From Sorangium cellulosum (GTDB lineage: Bacteria; Myxococcota_A; Polyangia; Polyangiales; Polyangiaceae): DNA of 64,000 bases. This document shows, piece after piece, positions 1 to 8,447 of this stretch (positions within the stretch are counted from its first letter, which is position 1; every line of letters begins with the position of its first letter). Both the position numbers and the translations under genes were made by a program. The DNA lies in NCBI RefSeq assembly GCF_004135735.1, contig NZ_CP012670.1:186001-250000 (forward strand), given 5' to 3'. The notes under the pieces are model-generated. The model made no database searches. It was not told where the DNA came from and worked only from the letters and a program-made list of their open reading frames with translations.

Positions 1-359
1 CCCTGCACGACCTCGACCTTGTCGCCGCGGGTCGTCGTGATGCGGTTTCCGTCGGAGTGGTCGCGCCAGCCACCCTTGGTGTGGAGCTTCGCCGTCTCCG
101 CCTTTCGCTCCGCGACCGGGGTGAACTGAGGGCAGCCGTCACGCACGCGGTCGTCGTCCACGAACGACGTGACGAGCGCCGCGAGGTCCTCGCCGGAGGC
201 GCGCGGCGCGCCCGGGCTCGCGGCGATGGACGGGTCCTTCACCGCGCCGAGGCGCAGATACGACGTCATCGCCTCGGCCTCGCTCGGCGCGTTGTTGAAG
301 TTCGGCGCCTCGATGAGGATGTACTTGCCGCTGACGCCTTCGCCCTCTCTCTGGCCCAT
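1..359 (-). CDS. Unknown protein, N-terminal part (runs off window)
   Basis: The frame is open from an ATG to the window edge and gives 119 residues starting MGQREGEGVSGKYILIEAPN. I do not recognise the family. The visible part has no signal peptide or membrane segment. It is hydrophilic, with a YILIEAPNFNN stretch near residues 13-23 and a basic/acidic segment GGWRDHSDGNRITTTRGDKV at the truncated end. Codon use is typical of the window (G/C third positions), which supports it as a real gene. The C-terminus lies outside the window. Confidence 0.6.
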   Translation of the reverse strand, partial: MGQREGEGVSGKYILIEAPNFNNAPSEAEAMTSYLRLGAVKDPSIAASPGAPRASGEDLAALVTSFVDDDRVRDGCPQFTPVAERKAETAKLHTKGGWRDHSDGNRITTTRGDKVEVVQ

Positions 360-506
360 GCGCGCTAGGAGACCGAGGGGAACATCGCTTGTCAAGGGCG
401 CGCGCCCCCGTCGCAGCGCCTGGCTCCCGGCGGCGCCGAGGTGGAGCGCGAGCGGTTTGCCACGGCGTGCGGGGCGCGCGCGACGGCGCGCCGCAGGTCC
501 GAGCGT

Positions 507-1136
507 TCACTCCTCGCAGAGCTCGAAATGCGTTTGCCTCGCGTCCAGGGACGCGGCGCGTTGCTCGGCGGCCTCGAGCAGCGTCGGGCTGGCGTCGAAG
601 AGCGAGCCCGTCCCCGGCCAGTACAAGGTCGAGCCCGATTCACACAAGGTCACGAGCACGGGCCCTCCGGGCAACGAGCTCGATTCGCCTCGTTCGACCG
701 CGGCGATGTAGCTGAGCCGGCTGCGGGGCGAGCCGCGGAGCGTGCGGAGCACCTCGGCGTGGTAGGTCAGCAGATCTCCGTCGGCCGTAGACGCTCGCTC
801 GACCTTGATGTGCCGAACGAGCGCGGTGACCGGGGTCTGCGCCATGGCCGTCCTCAGCCCTTCGAGCTCCAGCGCCGCGCGCGACGCCGGCGCGTCGACG
901 GCCGGCGCTGGCGCGCTGGCTCGACGAGGCGCCGGGGGCATCGGCGAGACAGCGGGAGGCGCGTCGATGGACGGTGCGTCAACGGACGTTCCGGCGACAG
1001 GGGACGGGTGGGCAGAGCCCTCGTGAGCGGCGGGATCCTCGCCTGCGGCCTCGGCCATGGGAGACTTCGTGGCGCATGGTCGACCACATGACGCTCCCAT
1101 GAGCACGGTGAGCAGCGCCCATCGCGTCAAGCTCAT
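507..1136 (-). CDS. Predicted lipoprotein of unknown function
   Basis: This is a 209-residue protein with a classical lipoprotein signal: hydrophobic stretch WALLTVLMGASC with Cys17 as the predicted lipidated residue. A Pro/Ala-rich linker covers roughly residues 25-90. A small C-terminal domain follows (LVRHIKVERAS, LLTYHAEVLRTLRG, GPVLVTLCESGSTLYWPGTG). The domain is not one I recognise. The protein is probably anchored to a membrane facing the periplasm or outside. It sits downstream of the serpin gene on the same strand with a gap of about 60 bp, so co-expression is possible. Confidence 0.75.
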   Translation of the reverse strand: MSLTRWALLTVLMGASCGRPCATKSPMAEAAGEDPAAHEGSAHPSPVAGTSVDAPSIDAPPAVSPMPPAPRRASAPAPAVDAPASRAALELEGLRTAMAQTPVTALVRHIKVERASTADGDLLTYHAEVLRTLRGSPRSRLSYIAAVERGESSSLPGGPVLVTLCESGSTLYWPGTGSLFDASPTLLEAAEQRAASLDARQTHFELCEE

Positions 1137-1198
1137 CTCCTCGACAGCCTACCACGTCCGGCGGTGTCCCGGGGACCCTTCAAGGCGGGGCGCGCGGA

Positions 1199-2542
1199 TC
1201 AGCTCGCGCTGGGGTCGGCGACGCGGCCGATGAACAGGACGCTGCCCGTCGCGTTGTCGCGGATGAGGAACAGGAAAGGATTCACGAGCGCGAGCGACGC
1301 CGGCGGGGGCGCCGACTCGTCGCCGACGATGACCGCGGTCGCGGCCGCCGCCTCGGTGCCGGCCTCGTTCACGCCGACGAACGCCTTGTGGATGACGTCC
1401 TGGATGTAGGGCCGTCCCGTGGCGTTGATCCCGGTGAAGTCCGCGGCGCCGGACGTGAACGCGATCTCCATCCCCATTTCCTTCAGCGTGTCCTTGAGGC
1501 TCAGCGCGTATTCGAACTTGAACCTGGGCATCGTGGTGTCGACCTGGTGCTCGCTCATCGCGCCGACGATGCCGTCGACCTTCGCCGCGTCGAGCGACGC
1601 CTCGAACGCGTCGAGCGTGCCCTCCTCCGGCAGGAGGATCACCATCGACAGCTCGTTCCCGTCGTAGGGCATCGCGACCGCCTGGTAGCCGTCGCCCTCG
1701 GCGTACGGCATCTCCAGGCTGCCGTGCATCAGGGGCACGGTCACGTCGGTCCCGTCGGCCCTCACGAACCGGCCGTCCTCCGTCGCGGCGGGCTCGAACG
1801 GGGTGCGCCACGCGGCGTTGAAGTAGATGGCGTTCGTGAGGATCAGCACCGTCTCGGGGGTGATCGCCTCGACGGGCACCAGATCTTCGATCTTGCCCTC
1901 GGTCTGCTCGCTGACCCAGCCGTTGACGAGATCGACCGCCTCCCGCGGGTGCCCCAAGAAGTCCACGACGCGCATGCCAGCGCCGTAGTTCAGCGCGAGC
2001 GTGTCGAGGAAGGGCGCCTCGAACGGGTAGCCGATCTGCCCCCAGAGCGCGTTCACGACGTGGAGGCGGAAGCCCTCTCCGTCGGCGCCCTGGGCGCCCT
2101 GACCGCGGCTCTCGAGCTCCTGGTCGAGCCAGTTGAGCGCCGGGTGGAGCCTGTCCTGCCCGAGGTCGAAGCGCATCGTGTCGGCCATGGCCGTCTCGGT
2201 CTCGCCCTTCGCGCCGGCCCACGTCATCGCGAGCGCCGTCGAGATGCTGTAGGGCGAATAGAAGACGTTGCCCGGCTCCTTCCGGAGCTGCTGGTAGAGG
2301 TCGAGCGCGAACGCGGAGTTGCCCGCGACGAGCGCGGTCCTGTCCGCCGGAGGCACGTCCGGGGTCGAGATGCGCTGTTTGTCGGAGGCGACCACGCATC
2401 CGGGCTTGTCCCCGTCGCGGCACGCCTCGCCCCCGGGATCGGGGCCCGGGTCTTCGTTCGGCTCGGTGGACATCTCGCAACCGAGGATCGCGGCCAGAGA
2501 CAGGAGAAAGGGCGGAGCGCAGGTTCGAACGGTTCGCAGCAT
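1199..2542 (-). CDS. Serpin (proteinase inhibitor family I4), lipoprotein
   Basis: Secreted serine- or cysteine-protease inhibitor of the serpin fold, 447 residues. The start was placed at the ATG that gives a signal peptide with a lipobox-like LAAILGC (Cys22); an in-frame upstream extension is Arg/Gly-rich and unlikely to be translated. A DPGPDPGGE linker follows, then a full serpin domain with the late-strand motif NPFLFLIRDNATGSVLFIGR. The reactive-loop hinge EAGTEAAAATAVIV (from about residue 393) has the Thr at P14 and small residues P12-P9 expected of inhibitory serpins. Counting 17 residues from the hinge puts P1-P1' at Glu409-Ser410, although loop length makes this uncertain. The gene diverges from the bacteriophytochrome gene. 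Confidence 0.93.
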   Translation of the reverse strand: MLRTVRTCAPPFLLSLAAILGCEMSTEPNEDPGPDPGGEACRDGDKPGCVVASDKQRISTPDVPPADRTALVAGNSAFALDLYQQLRKEPGNVFYSPYSISTALAMTWAGAKGETETAMADTMRFDLGQDRLHPALNWLDQELESRGQGAQGADGEGFRLHVVNALWGQIGYPFEAPFLDTLALNYGAGMRVVDFLGHPREAVDLVNGWVSEQTEGKIEDLVPVEAITPETVLILTNAIYFNAAWRTPFEPAATEDGRFVRADGTDVTVPLMHGSLEMPYAEGDGYQAVAMPYDGNELSMVILLPEEGTLDAFEASLDAAKVDGIVGAMSEHQVDTTMPRFKFEYALSLKDTLKEMGMEIAFTSGAADFTGINATGRPYIQDVIHKAFVGVNEAGTEAAAATAVIVGDESAPPPASLALVNPFLFLIRDNATGSVLFIGRVADPSAS

Positions 2543-2774
2543 GCCGCTCCACCGAGCATTCGCCGTGCCGCGCGGGCCCCCGAGCCTGCGCCTCCGAGGC
2601 GGTGCGCGCGGGGCGTCCGAGCCGCCGCGCGCCGCGCGCGCCCGGACCCTGACATCCGGCGAAGGCGCTGGCCCGGTCTGGCACACGACGCCCCCTCCGC
2701 TTCGCGCTCCCGCCGCCCACGGCACAGGCCGGCGCCACCGTTGCGGTTGCATCACCGTTCCTTACAAAGACGGC

Positions 2775-5018
2775 ATGGGCAAGGCCCACATCCACGGCAC
2801 GACGGCGGCGCCGGCGAAGCTCACCTCGGACCTCACCCGCTGCGATCAGGAGCCCATTCACGTCCCGGGCGCCATCCAGCCGCACGGCGCGCTGCTCGTC
2901 CTCGACGAGCCAGATCTCACGATCACGCAGGCGAGCGAGAACGCCGGCGAGCACCTGGGGCAGCCGCTCGAGCGCGTCCTCGACCAGCCGCTCTCGGCCG
3001 TGCTCGGGGAGGCGTCGGCGGCCGAGGTGCGGGCGGCGCTCGACGGGGATCGCTGGAAGGAGCTGAATCCGCTCTCCATCGCCGCGCGCGGCCGGCGCTT
3101 CGACGGCATCGTCCACCGCCACGCCGGGGCCACGATCCTCGAGCTCGAGCCGATCCTCCCGGCCGCGACGGAGGCCACCGTGCATCACCCGCTGCGGCGG
3201 GCGCTCCTTCGCGTGCAGTCGGCGGGGACCCTCGGCGAGCTCTACGAGGTCGTCGTGCACGAGGTGCGGCGCTTGACCGGCTTCGAGCGCGTGATGCTCT
3301 ATCAGTTCGACGACGAGGGGCACGGCGCCGTGATCGCGGAGGCCAGGGGACCGTCGCTCGAGCCGTACCTCGGCCTGCATTACCCCGCCTCCGACATCCC
3401 GCGGCAGGCGCGCGCGCTTTACCTCGCGAACCCGCTCCGCATCATCCCCGACGCCCGCTACACGCCGGCGCGCCTCGTCCCCGGCGCGAGGCGAGAGCGC
3501 GCGGCGCCCCTCGACCTCAGCTTCGCCGTGCTGCGCAGCGTCTCGCCGGTGCACCTCGAATACATGGCCAACATGGGGGTGCTCGCCTCGATGAGCGTCT
3601 CGCTCCGCGTGCATGACGGCCTCTGGGGGCTCATCAGCTGCGCGAACCACAGCGGGCCTCGACGGCTGCCTTACGAGCTCCGGTCCGCCTGCGAGGTGCT
3701 GGGGCTCCTGACCTCGCTCGAGATCGCCGCGTTCGAGGATCGCGAGGCGGCCGCCCGGCGCGACGCGCGCCGCCTTCCCCTCTCGCTCCTGGTCGACGCG
3801 ATGCGCTCCGGCGATGACGTGCTCGAAGGGCTGCTCGCCCGCCCGGCAGAGCTCCTGGCCCTGGTGGGGGCAGAGGGGGCGGCGGTGGTCCGGGCGGGCG
3901 ATGCGCGGACGTGGGGCCGTACCCCGCCGCTGCCGTTCGTGATGGCCCTGGCGGACTGGCTGGACCAGCGCCCGGATGCATCGCTGTTCTCGACCGCGTC
4001 CCTCGCCGCGATGCTCCCGAGCGCCCTCCCGGTCAAGGACGTCGCGAGCGGGCTCCTCTCGTTCGGGTTGCCCGGGGCCGAGCATCGACGCCTCCTGTGG
4101 TTCCGGCCGGAGATCGTGCAGACGGTCCGCTGGGGAGGGGACCCGCGAGAGCCGGTCGAGACCGACCCTCACATGCGTATCCACCCGCGCCGGTCGTTCG
4201 CGCTGTGGAAGCAGGAGATGCGCTTGCGCTCGCGCCCCTTCAGCGCGTCCGACATCGAGGCGGCGGAGGATCTCCGGCGGTACGCGGTCGAGATCGACCT
4301 GGAGCGGCAGGTCGAGCGCGCGCAGCGGGCCGTGCGCGCGCGCGATGATCTCGTGGCGGTGGTCTCGCACGACCTCAAGAACCCGATCGGCGTCATCCAG
4401 ATGCAGGCCGCCCTGCTCTTGCGCGCGGCGGGCCCCCATGACGAGCCGCAATCGCGCCGCCTCCGCGCCCTGGCCGAGCGCATCCAGCGCTCGGTCGATC
4501 GAATGAACGCGCTCGTCCACGGCTTGCTCGACCTGGCGAAGATCGAGTCGGGGCGGTTCGTGCTCGAGCGTCGGCCCGAGCCGACGCGGGAGCTCGTCGA
4601 GGAGGCGCTGCTCGCGATGCGCCCGCTGGCGGAGTCCAGGCGGATCACGATCGCCGAGCATGTCGTCGAGACGCCGCGCGTGGAGGCCGACCGCGAGCGT
4701 ATTTTCCAGGTGTTCTCGAACCTGCTCGGCAACGCGATCAAGTTCACGCCCGAGGGCGGCGCTGTCACGGTGGAGGTCGCGCTGGAGCGGGACGGGGTCC
4801 GCTTCACGGTCGCCGATACGGGCCCGGGGATCCCCGCCGATCGGCTCCCGCACGTGTTCGAGCGGTACTGGCGAGCGCCCGGGGAGCGGTCCGCGGGCGC
4901 GGGCCTCGGCCTTTACATCGCCCATGGAATCGTCGAGGCGCACGGCGGGCGGCTCTGGGTCGAGTCCACCGTCGGCGTCGGCACCCGGTTCATGTTCACG
5001 TTGCCCCTCTCGTCATGA
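2775..5018 (+). CDS. bphP: Bacteriophytochrome sensor histidine kinase
   Basis: Red/far-red photoreceptor kinase of 747 residues, the usual length for the PAS-GAF-PHY-HisKA-HATPase family. Cys23 near the N-terminus (LTRCDQEPIHVPGAIQPHG) is the expected biliverdin attachment site. The GAF domain has PASDIP with Asp207, His260 in SPVHLEYM and His292 in CANHSG, positions almost identical to the well-studied Deinococcus protein. The PHY tongue motif PRRSF is at about 471-475. The kinase core has His532 in VVSHDLKNP, an N box NLLGNAIKF, and ADTGPGIP and GAGLGLYIAHG glycine boxes. The ATG was chosen because it gives the canonical N-terminus; the open frame extends further upstream. Its stop overlaps the next gene's start (ATGA). 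No response regulator or heme oxygenase gene is adjacent. Confidence 0.95.
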   Translation: MGKAHIHGTTAAPAKLTSDLTRCDQEPIHVPGAIQPHGALLVLDEPDLTITQASENAGEHLGQPLERVLDQPLSAVLGEASAAEVRAALDGDRWKELNPLSIAARGRRFDGIVHRHAGATILELEPILPAATEATVHHPLRRALLRVQSAGTLGELYEVVVHEVRRLTGFERVMLYQFDDEGHGAVIAEARGPSLEPYLGLHYPASDIPRQARALYLANPLRIIPDARYTPARLVPGARRERAAPLDLSFAVLRSVSPVHLEYMANMGVLASMSVSLRVHDGLWGLISCANHSGPRRLPYELRSACEVLGLLTSLEIAAFEDREAAARRDARRLPLSLLVDAMRSGDDVLEGLLARPAELLALVGAEGAAVVRAGDARTWGRTPPLPFVMALADWLDQRPDASLFSTASLAAMLPSALPVKDVASGLLSFGLPGAEHRRLLWFRPEIVQTVRWGGDPREPVETDPHMRIHPRRSFALWKQEMRLRSRPFSASDIEAAEDLRRYAVEIDLERQVERAQRAVRARDDLVAVVSHDLKNPIGVIQMQAALLLRAAGPHDEPQSRRLRALAERIQRSVDRMNALVHGLLDLAKIESGRFVLERRPEPTRELVEEALLAMRPLAESRRITIAEHVVETPRVEADRERIFQVFSNLLGNAIKFTPEGGAVTVEVALERDGVRFTVADTGPGIPADRLPHVFERYWRAPGERSAGAGLGLYIAHGIVEAHGGRLWVESTVGVGTRFMFTLPLSS

Positions 5019-6043
5019 GCCCGCTTGAGCTCGGCGCGGCGTCCTGGTTCCATCGAGATGCCATGAGCGGTGCCGCGCCACGCCGGTGGATCCCACGATG
5101 GCTCGCCGCGCTCGCGATCGTGCCCTGCGCGTGCCATGGCCCCGCAGACGCTCCAGCGAGCAGGCCGGCCCCCGCGCGCGACAGCGTCGCGCCCCGTCCG
5201 CACGACAGCGCCGCGCCCGGCCCGGCGCAGCCCGGCCCGGCGCCTCCGCCGGCCGCCGCCCCGCCCACGAGCGCGCAGGCCGCTCCGACGCCGTGGCCTC
5301 CGGCGAGGCCGCAGGGCATCGAGACGGACTGGTGCATCGACGGGATCGACGCGCTCGACGAGGAGACCTGTTATGTGCTGCCGGACGCGCCGACCCGCGC
5401 CCTGCTCATCTATCTCCACGGGATCGTCCCGCCGGGGAAGCAGAGCCCGCAGAAGACCAATTTCGAGACCGTCGTGGCGCGCGCCTCCCGCCGCGCCGGC
5501 GTCGCCGCGCTGATGCCGCGCGGCAAGGTCGGCCTGGCGCCCCGGGGGTTCGCGCGCTGGTGGGGCTGGCCGACGGGCGACTCGACGTACCGGGAGCACG
5601 CCGCCGGGCTCGTGGCGGCGTTCGCGGAGAAGCGGCGCAAGCTCGAGGAGCTGACCGGCGCGCCGTTCTCGCGGGTGTACGTCGCCGGCTCCTCGTCGGG
5701 CGCGTTCTTCGCCGCCGCGCTCGCGCTGCGCGGCGGCATCGACGCCGACGGGTTCGGCGCGATGTCCGGCGGGGGAGGCCGCGCGACGAAGGAGCTCCCG
5801 GCGCTCGAGCCCAGGCCGTTCTACATCGGCTTCGGCTCGCACGACGCGGCCGGCCGCTCGGCCCGCGCCCTCGCCGACGTCCTGCGCGCCGCGCGCTGGC
5901 CCGTGCGCGTCGCCGAGCACCCGGTCGGCCACGGCGCGAAGGAGGTCTACCTCGATGAGGCCTTCGCCTTCTGGCGCGAGCACGAGATCGATGAGGCCCC
6001 TCGGGGCGCGAGCACGCCACGGGCCTCGGGGACAGGGCGGTGA
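5015..6043 (+). CDS. Alpha/beta-hydrolase (esterase-like), probable lipoprotein
   Basis: A 342-residue protein whose ATG overlaps the phytochrome stop codon by 4 nt, so translation is probably coupled. An internal Met17 is the more likely functional start of an export signal (RRWIPRWLAALAIVPCAC) ending in Cys residues, followed by a Pro/Ala-rich linker to about residue 100. The catalytic domain has an oxyanion-type HGIVPPG near 135, a nucleophile elbow AGSSSGAFF with Ser227, and a C-terminal VGHGAKEV that may supply the His. This resembles the feruloyl-esterase/PHB-depolymerase-like branch. The substrate is unknown and a light-linked role is only inferred from the overlap. Confidence 0.8.
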   Translation: MSPLELGAASWFHRDAMSGAAPRRWIPRWLAALAIVPCACHGPADAPASRPAPARDSVAPRPHDSAAPGPAQPGPAPPPAAAPPTSAQAAPTPWPPARPQGIETDWCIDGIDALDEETCYVLPDAPTRALLIYLHGIVPPGKQSPQKTNFETVVARASRRAGVAALMPRGKVGLAPRGFARWWGWPTGDSTYREHAAGLVAAFAEKRRKLEELTGAPFSRVYVAGSSSGAFFAAALALRGGIDADGFGAMSGGGGRATKELPALEPRPFYIGFGSHDAAGRSARALADVLRAARWPVRVAEHPVGHGAKEVYLDEAFAFWREHEIDEAPRGASTPRASGTGR

Positions 6044-6155
6044 GCCTGCGCCAAGAGCACGTGCTGCGCGCCGGCGAGGGTCGCAGTCAGGCGTGGGTCG
6101 AGCGCTGCGTCGCGCCGATGTCCGACGCGCTCGATCTCCCGGACGAGGGCGCGGC

Positions 6156-7163
6156 TCAGGAGCGCGACGCGCTCGCCGGCGGCCGGGGGCGACGCGGCGC
6201 GCGGGGGCGAGCCCTCGCGCCCGTGGCCCTCGTCCCGAGCGCCTCGCGCACGGACGTGGCCGTGGCGGCGCGCGCGATCCATCGATCGAGCTTCGCCGCG
6301 TCGGTGCAGGCCAGGATGCGCGCCTCGTCGTCCTGCGAGGGCGAGAGCCCGCGCGCGCGCAGCAGCGTCATCAGCGCTTGCTGCCGGCCCCTGGCCTCGC
6401 CCTCGGCCCGTCCCTTGGCCTCGCCCTCGGCCCGTCCCTTGGCCTCGCCCTCGGCGCGGCCCTTCTTCCGTCCCTGCGCTTCGAGAAAGAGGCGGAGCTT
6501 CCTGGCAGCAGGGGTTTCCGGGATCTTGTCGGGGTTCATCGAGGCCTCCCTGAGGAGCGCCAGCATGCGCTCGCTGAGCACGGACAGGATCGCACGCTGC
6601 TGCGCGCGTCGCAACGCGGGGGGCAGCCGCTCGGTCAGCTCGAACGCCCGCTCGACGACGGCGCGCGCCCTGGGCCCGTGGCGGTGCTGCATGGCCCACG
6701 CCGCGAAGAGCGCGAGCTCCGGGTGGCGCTCGTCGAGCAGCGCCTTGCTCTCGGCGGCGCCGAGGTGGAGCACGACCGGCTTGAGCTGGAGCACGGTGCC
6801 GAGGCGCGTGCGCACGCAGGCCACGCGCTCGGCCCAGCGGGCGACGGCGCGGCGGGCGGTGATGACGAGCACGTCGCCGGCCACGCCGGTCTGATCGTGG
6901 AGCAGGCTGGCCGCGAGGGGCCATCGGCGGCGCTTGGCCGGGTCGACGCCGCGCTGCAGCTCGACCAGGACCCAGCGCCGCTGGCCCCCGCGGTAGACGA
7001 GATCCAGCCGCAGCTCGGCGGGCTTGACGAAGCGGAGCGTGGCGTCGGACGGCTTGAGGCTCCGCGGCAGCTTCACGCCGGTGAGCGTGGAGACGAGCGC
7101 GCCGAGCAGCCCGGGCTGCTCGCGCAACGCGACGATCAGGACCTCGTGCGACGTGCCCGGCAC
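6156..7163 (-). CDS. Rpn-like PD-(D/E)XK nuclease family protein
   Basis: A 335-residue protein starting at GTG. The N-terminal half reads as a PD-(D/E)XK fold: RLDLVYRGGQ followed by WVLVELQR gives Asp54, Glu68 and Gln70 in the D...ExQ arrangement seen in Rpn/transposase-like nucleases. A helical middle region contains RAFELTERLPPALRRAQQ. It is followed by tandem GRAEGEAK octapeptides (three near-identical 24-bp units) and a basic Pro/Arg-rich tail. Similar repeated basic linkers are common in this family. It converges with the hydrolase gene. The role is unknown; a DNA end-cleaving or recombination function follows only from the family. Confidence 0.72.
   Translation of the reverse strand: MPGTSHEVLIVALREQPGLLGALVSTLTGVKLPRSLKPSDATLRFVKPAELRLDLVYRGGQRRWVLVELQRGVDPAKRRRWPLAASLLHDQTGVAGDVLVITARRAVARWAERVACVRTRLGTVLQLKPVVLHLGAAESKALLDERHPELALFAAWAMQHRHGPRARAVVERAFELTERLPPALRRAQQRAILSVLSERMLALLREASMNPDKIPETPAARKLRLFLEAQGRKKGRAEGEAKGRAEGEAKGRAEGEARGRQQALMTLLRARGLSPSQDDEARILACTDAAKLDRWIARAATATSVREALGTRATGARARPRAPRRPRPPASASRS
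6393..6464. repeat. Three 24-bp tandem repeats inside the Rpn-like gene
   Basis: Three consecutive 24-bp units, two identical and the third slightly diverged, encode GRAEGEAK octapeptides on the minus strand. The in-frame length means copy-number change would lengthen or shorten the linker without breaking the protein. Confidence 0.9.
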
Positions 7164-7719
7164 GACGCCGTGACTACGACGGGAGGAGGGGAGTCGGCCA
7201 AGTTCTCACCTCATCGCGCGCGGACATGGGCTGTCGCGCCATATGGTAGTCAGAGACCGAAATGGGCGCCGACGTCTGTCCGCAATAGATCGTCCTCCGC
7301 CGTGCGCTCGACCGTGAGCTTCTTCACCCTTCTCTTCGCGCGACGACAGCTCCTCGACCGGCCCAGGCGTCCGCAGCGGCCACACCGGAAAACGCGAGCA
7401 CCCAGGAGCACGCGAGCGCGCAGCGCAGCGTGAGCCCTCAGGAGAATGCGAGCCTTCAGGAAAACGTGAGACGTAAGGAGAGCGTAGGCGCGCGGGAGGG
7501 CACGAGTCCGCAAGAGAGCGCGAGCGCGCGAGAACGAGAGCACACAGGCTGAGCTCGCCATCGCGTCCCGAGCGCTGTCACGCGCACGACCGCGATGCGA
7601 GCTCAGCGTGTAACAATGAAGCTCCCTGCGCGCCGTCCGCCCATGGAAGCGCATCATCAGGACAGTCCTTACGATATCCATCGTGGACGCCCTCGACCGA
7701 TCCAGATTACGCTCCTCGC
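7164..7719. other. Intergenic gap with a degenerate 18-bp tandem array
   Basis: No convincing gene is visible in this gap between the Rpn-like gene and the oxidoreductase operon. Its centre is an array of eight 18-bp units. A 143-codon minus-strand frame spans it, but its product is a low-complexity Leu/Ala/Arg hexapeptide repeat created by the array, and I do not call it. The last 100 bp before the operon are less GC-rich and probably hold the operon promoter, but no clear -35/-10 pair was found. Confidence 0.5.
7394..7537. repeat. Eight degenerate 18-bp tandem repeats
   Basis: Eight head-to-tail 18-bp units share the pattern GYGAGNNNNCAGGAGANC with much divergence. On the plus strand they read as a hydrophilic six-residue repeat (ENASxQ-like) that lacks a start codon. 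On the minus strand they read as a Leu/Ala/Arg repeat. Confidence 0.8.
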
Positions 7720-8445
7720 GTGTCGAGCCGCAGCAAGGAGGATCCGCGCTCCCCGACCGGGGGCGCTCCCAGCGAGGGCCGCGGCGCCGGCGACGGCGCG
7801 CAGGCCCTGCTCACCCGTCGCCGCTTCCTCGCCGGCACGGGGCTCACGGCCGCGACCTCCGTGGCCATCGAGGCGTGCAGCCCTGCCGAGCCGCAGGCGC
7901 CGCGCGGCCAGGGCAAGGGGACCGAGGTCCTCGGGCCCGATCGCGTGCCCATCACCCTGCAGGTCAACGGCGTGGAGCGGAAGCTCACCGTGGACCCCCG
8001 CGCCACGCTCGCCGACGCCCTCCGCGTCGACCTCGGGCTCACCGGGACCAAGGTGGTGTGCGATCGCGGCGCCTGCTCCGCCTGCACGGTGTGGCTCGAC
8101 GGCACCCCCGTGTGCTCGTGCATGACCTTCGCGCTCGACGCGGTCGGGCGCGCGGTCGTCACCGTCGAGGGGCTCGCGCGCGGCGGCGCCCTGCACCCCG
8201 TCCAGCAGGCGTTCATCGAGCACGACGCCGCGCAGTGCGGCTTCTGCACCCCGGGCATGGTCATGAGCTGCGCCGCGCTGCTCCAGCGCAACCCGTCGCC
8301 GACCCTCGACGACGTGCGCGCGGCCACGAGCGGCAACCTCTGCCGCTGCGGCACCTACCCCAAGGTCTTCGAGGCGACCCTCGCGGCGGCGCGGGGCGGC
8401 GCGCGGCCGCCCCAGGGGCCGGCCGGCGGGCGGAAGGAGGGCTAG
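7720..8445 (+). CDS. Aldehyde oxidoreductase, [2Fe-2S] subunit (PaoA/YagT-like)
   Basis: Small iron-sulfur subunit of a xanthine-oxidase-family molybdoenzyme, 241 residues from a GTG. A twin-arginine signal (LTRRRFLAGTGL, Arg33-35) indicates folded export to the periplasm, as in E. coli PaoA. A ferredoxin-like domain carries the first [2Fe-2S] site (VVCDRGACSACTVW plus CSC). The helical domain carries the second (CGFCTPGM and CRCGTY). It passes electrons from the molybdenum centre toward the FAD subunit. The next gene starts 2 nt after the stop, so this is the first gene of a tight operon. Confidence 0.93.
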   Translation: MSSRSKEDPRSPTGGAPSEGRGAGDGAQALLTRRRFLAGTGLTAATSVAIEACSPAEPQAPRGQGKGTEVLGPDRVPITLQVNGVERKLTVDPRATLADALRVDLGLTGTKVVCDRGACSACTVWLDGTPVCSCMTFALDAVGRAVVTVEGLARGGALHPVQQAFIEHDAAQCGFCTPGMVMSCAALLQRNPSPTLDDVRAATSGNLCRCGTYPKVFEATLAAARGGARPPQGPAGGRKEG

Positions 8446-8447
8446 CC

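Noticed and set aside
1149..4943. 1264-codon minus-strand frame across serpin and phytochrome
   Set aside because: Antisense shadow of two well-supported genes; sequence is Arg/Gly-rich with no family motif.
7250..7681. 143-codon minus-strand frame
   Set aside because: Product is a hexapeptide repeat produced by the 18-bp array; no motif or convincing start signal.
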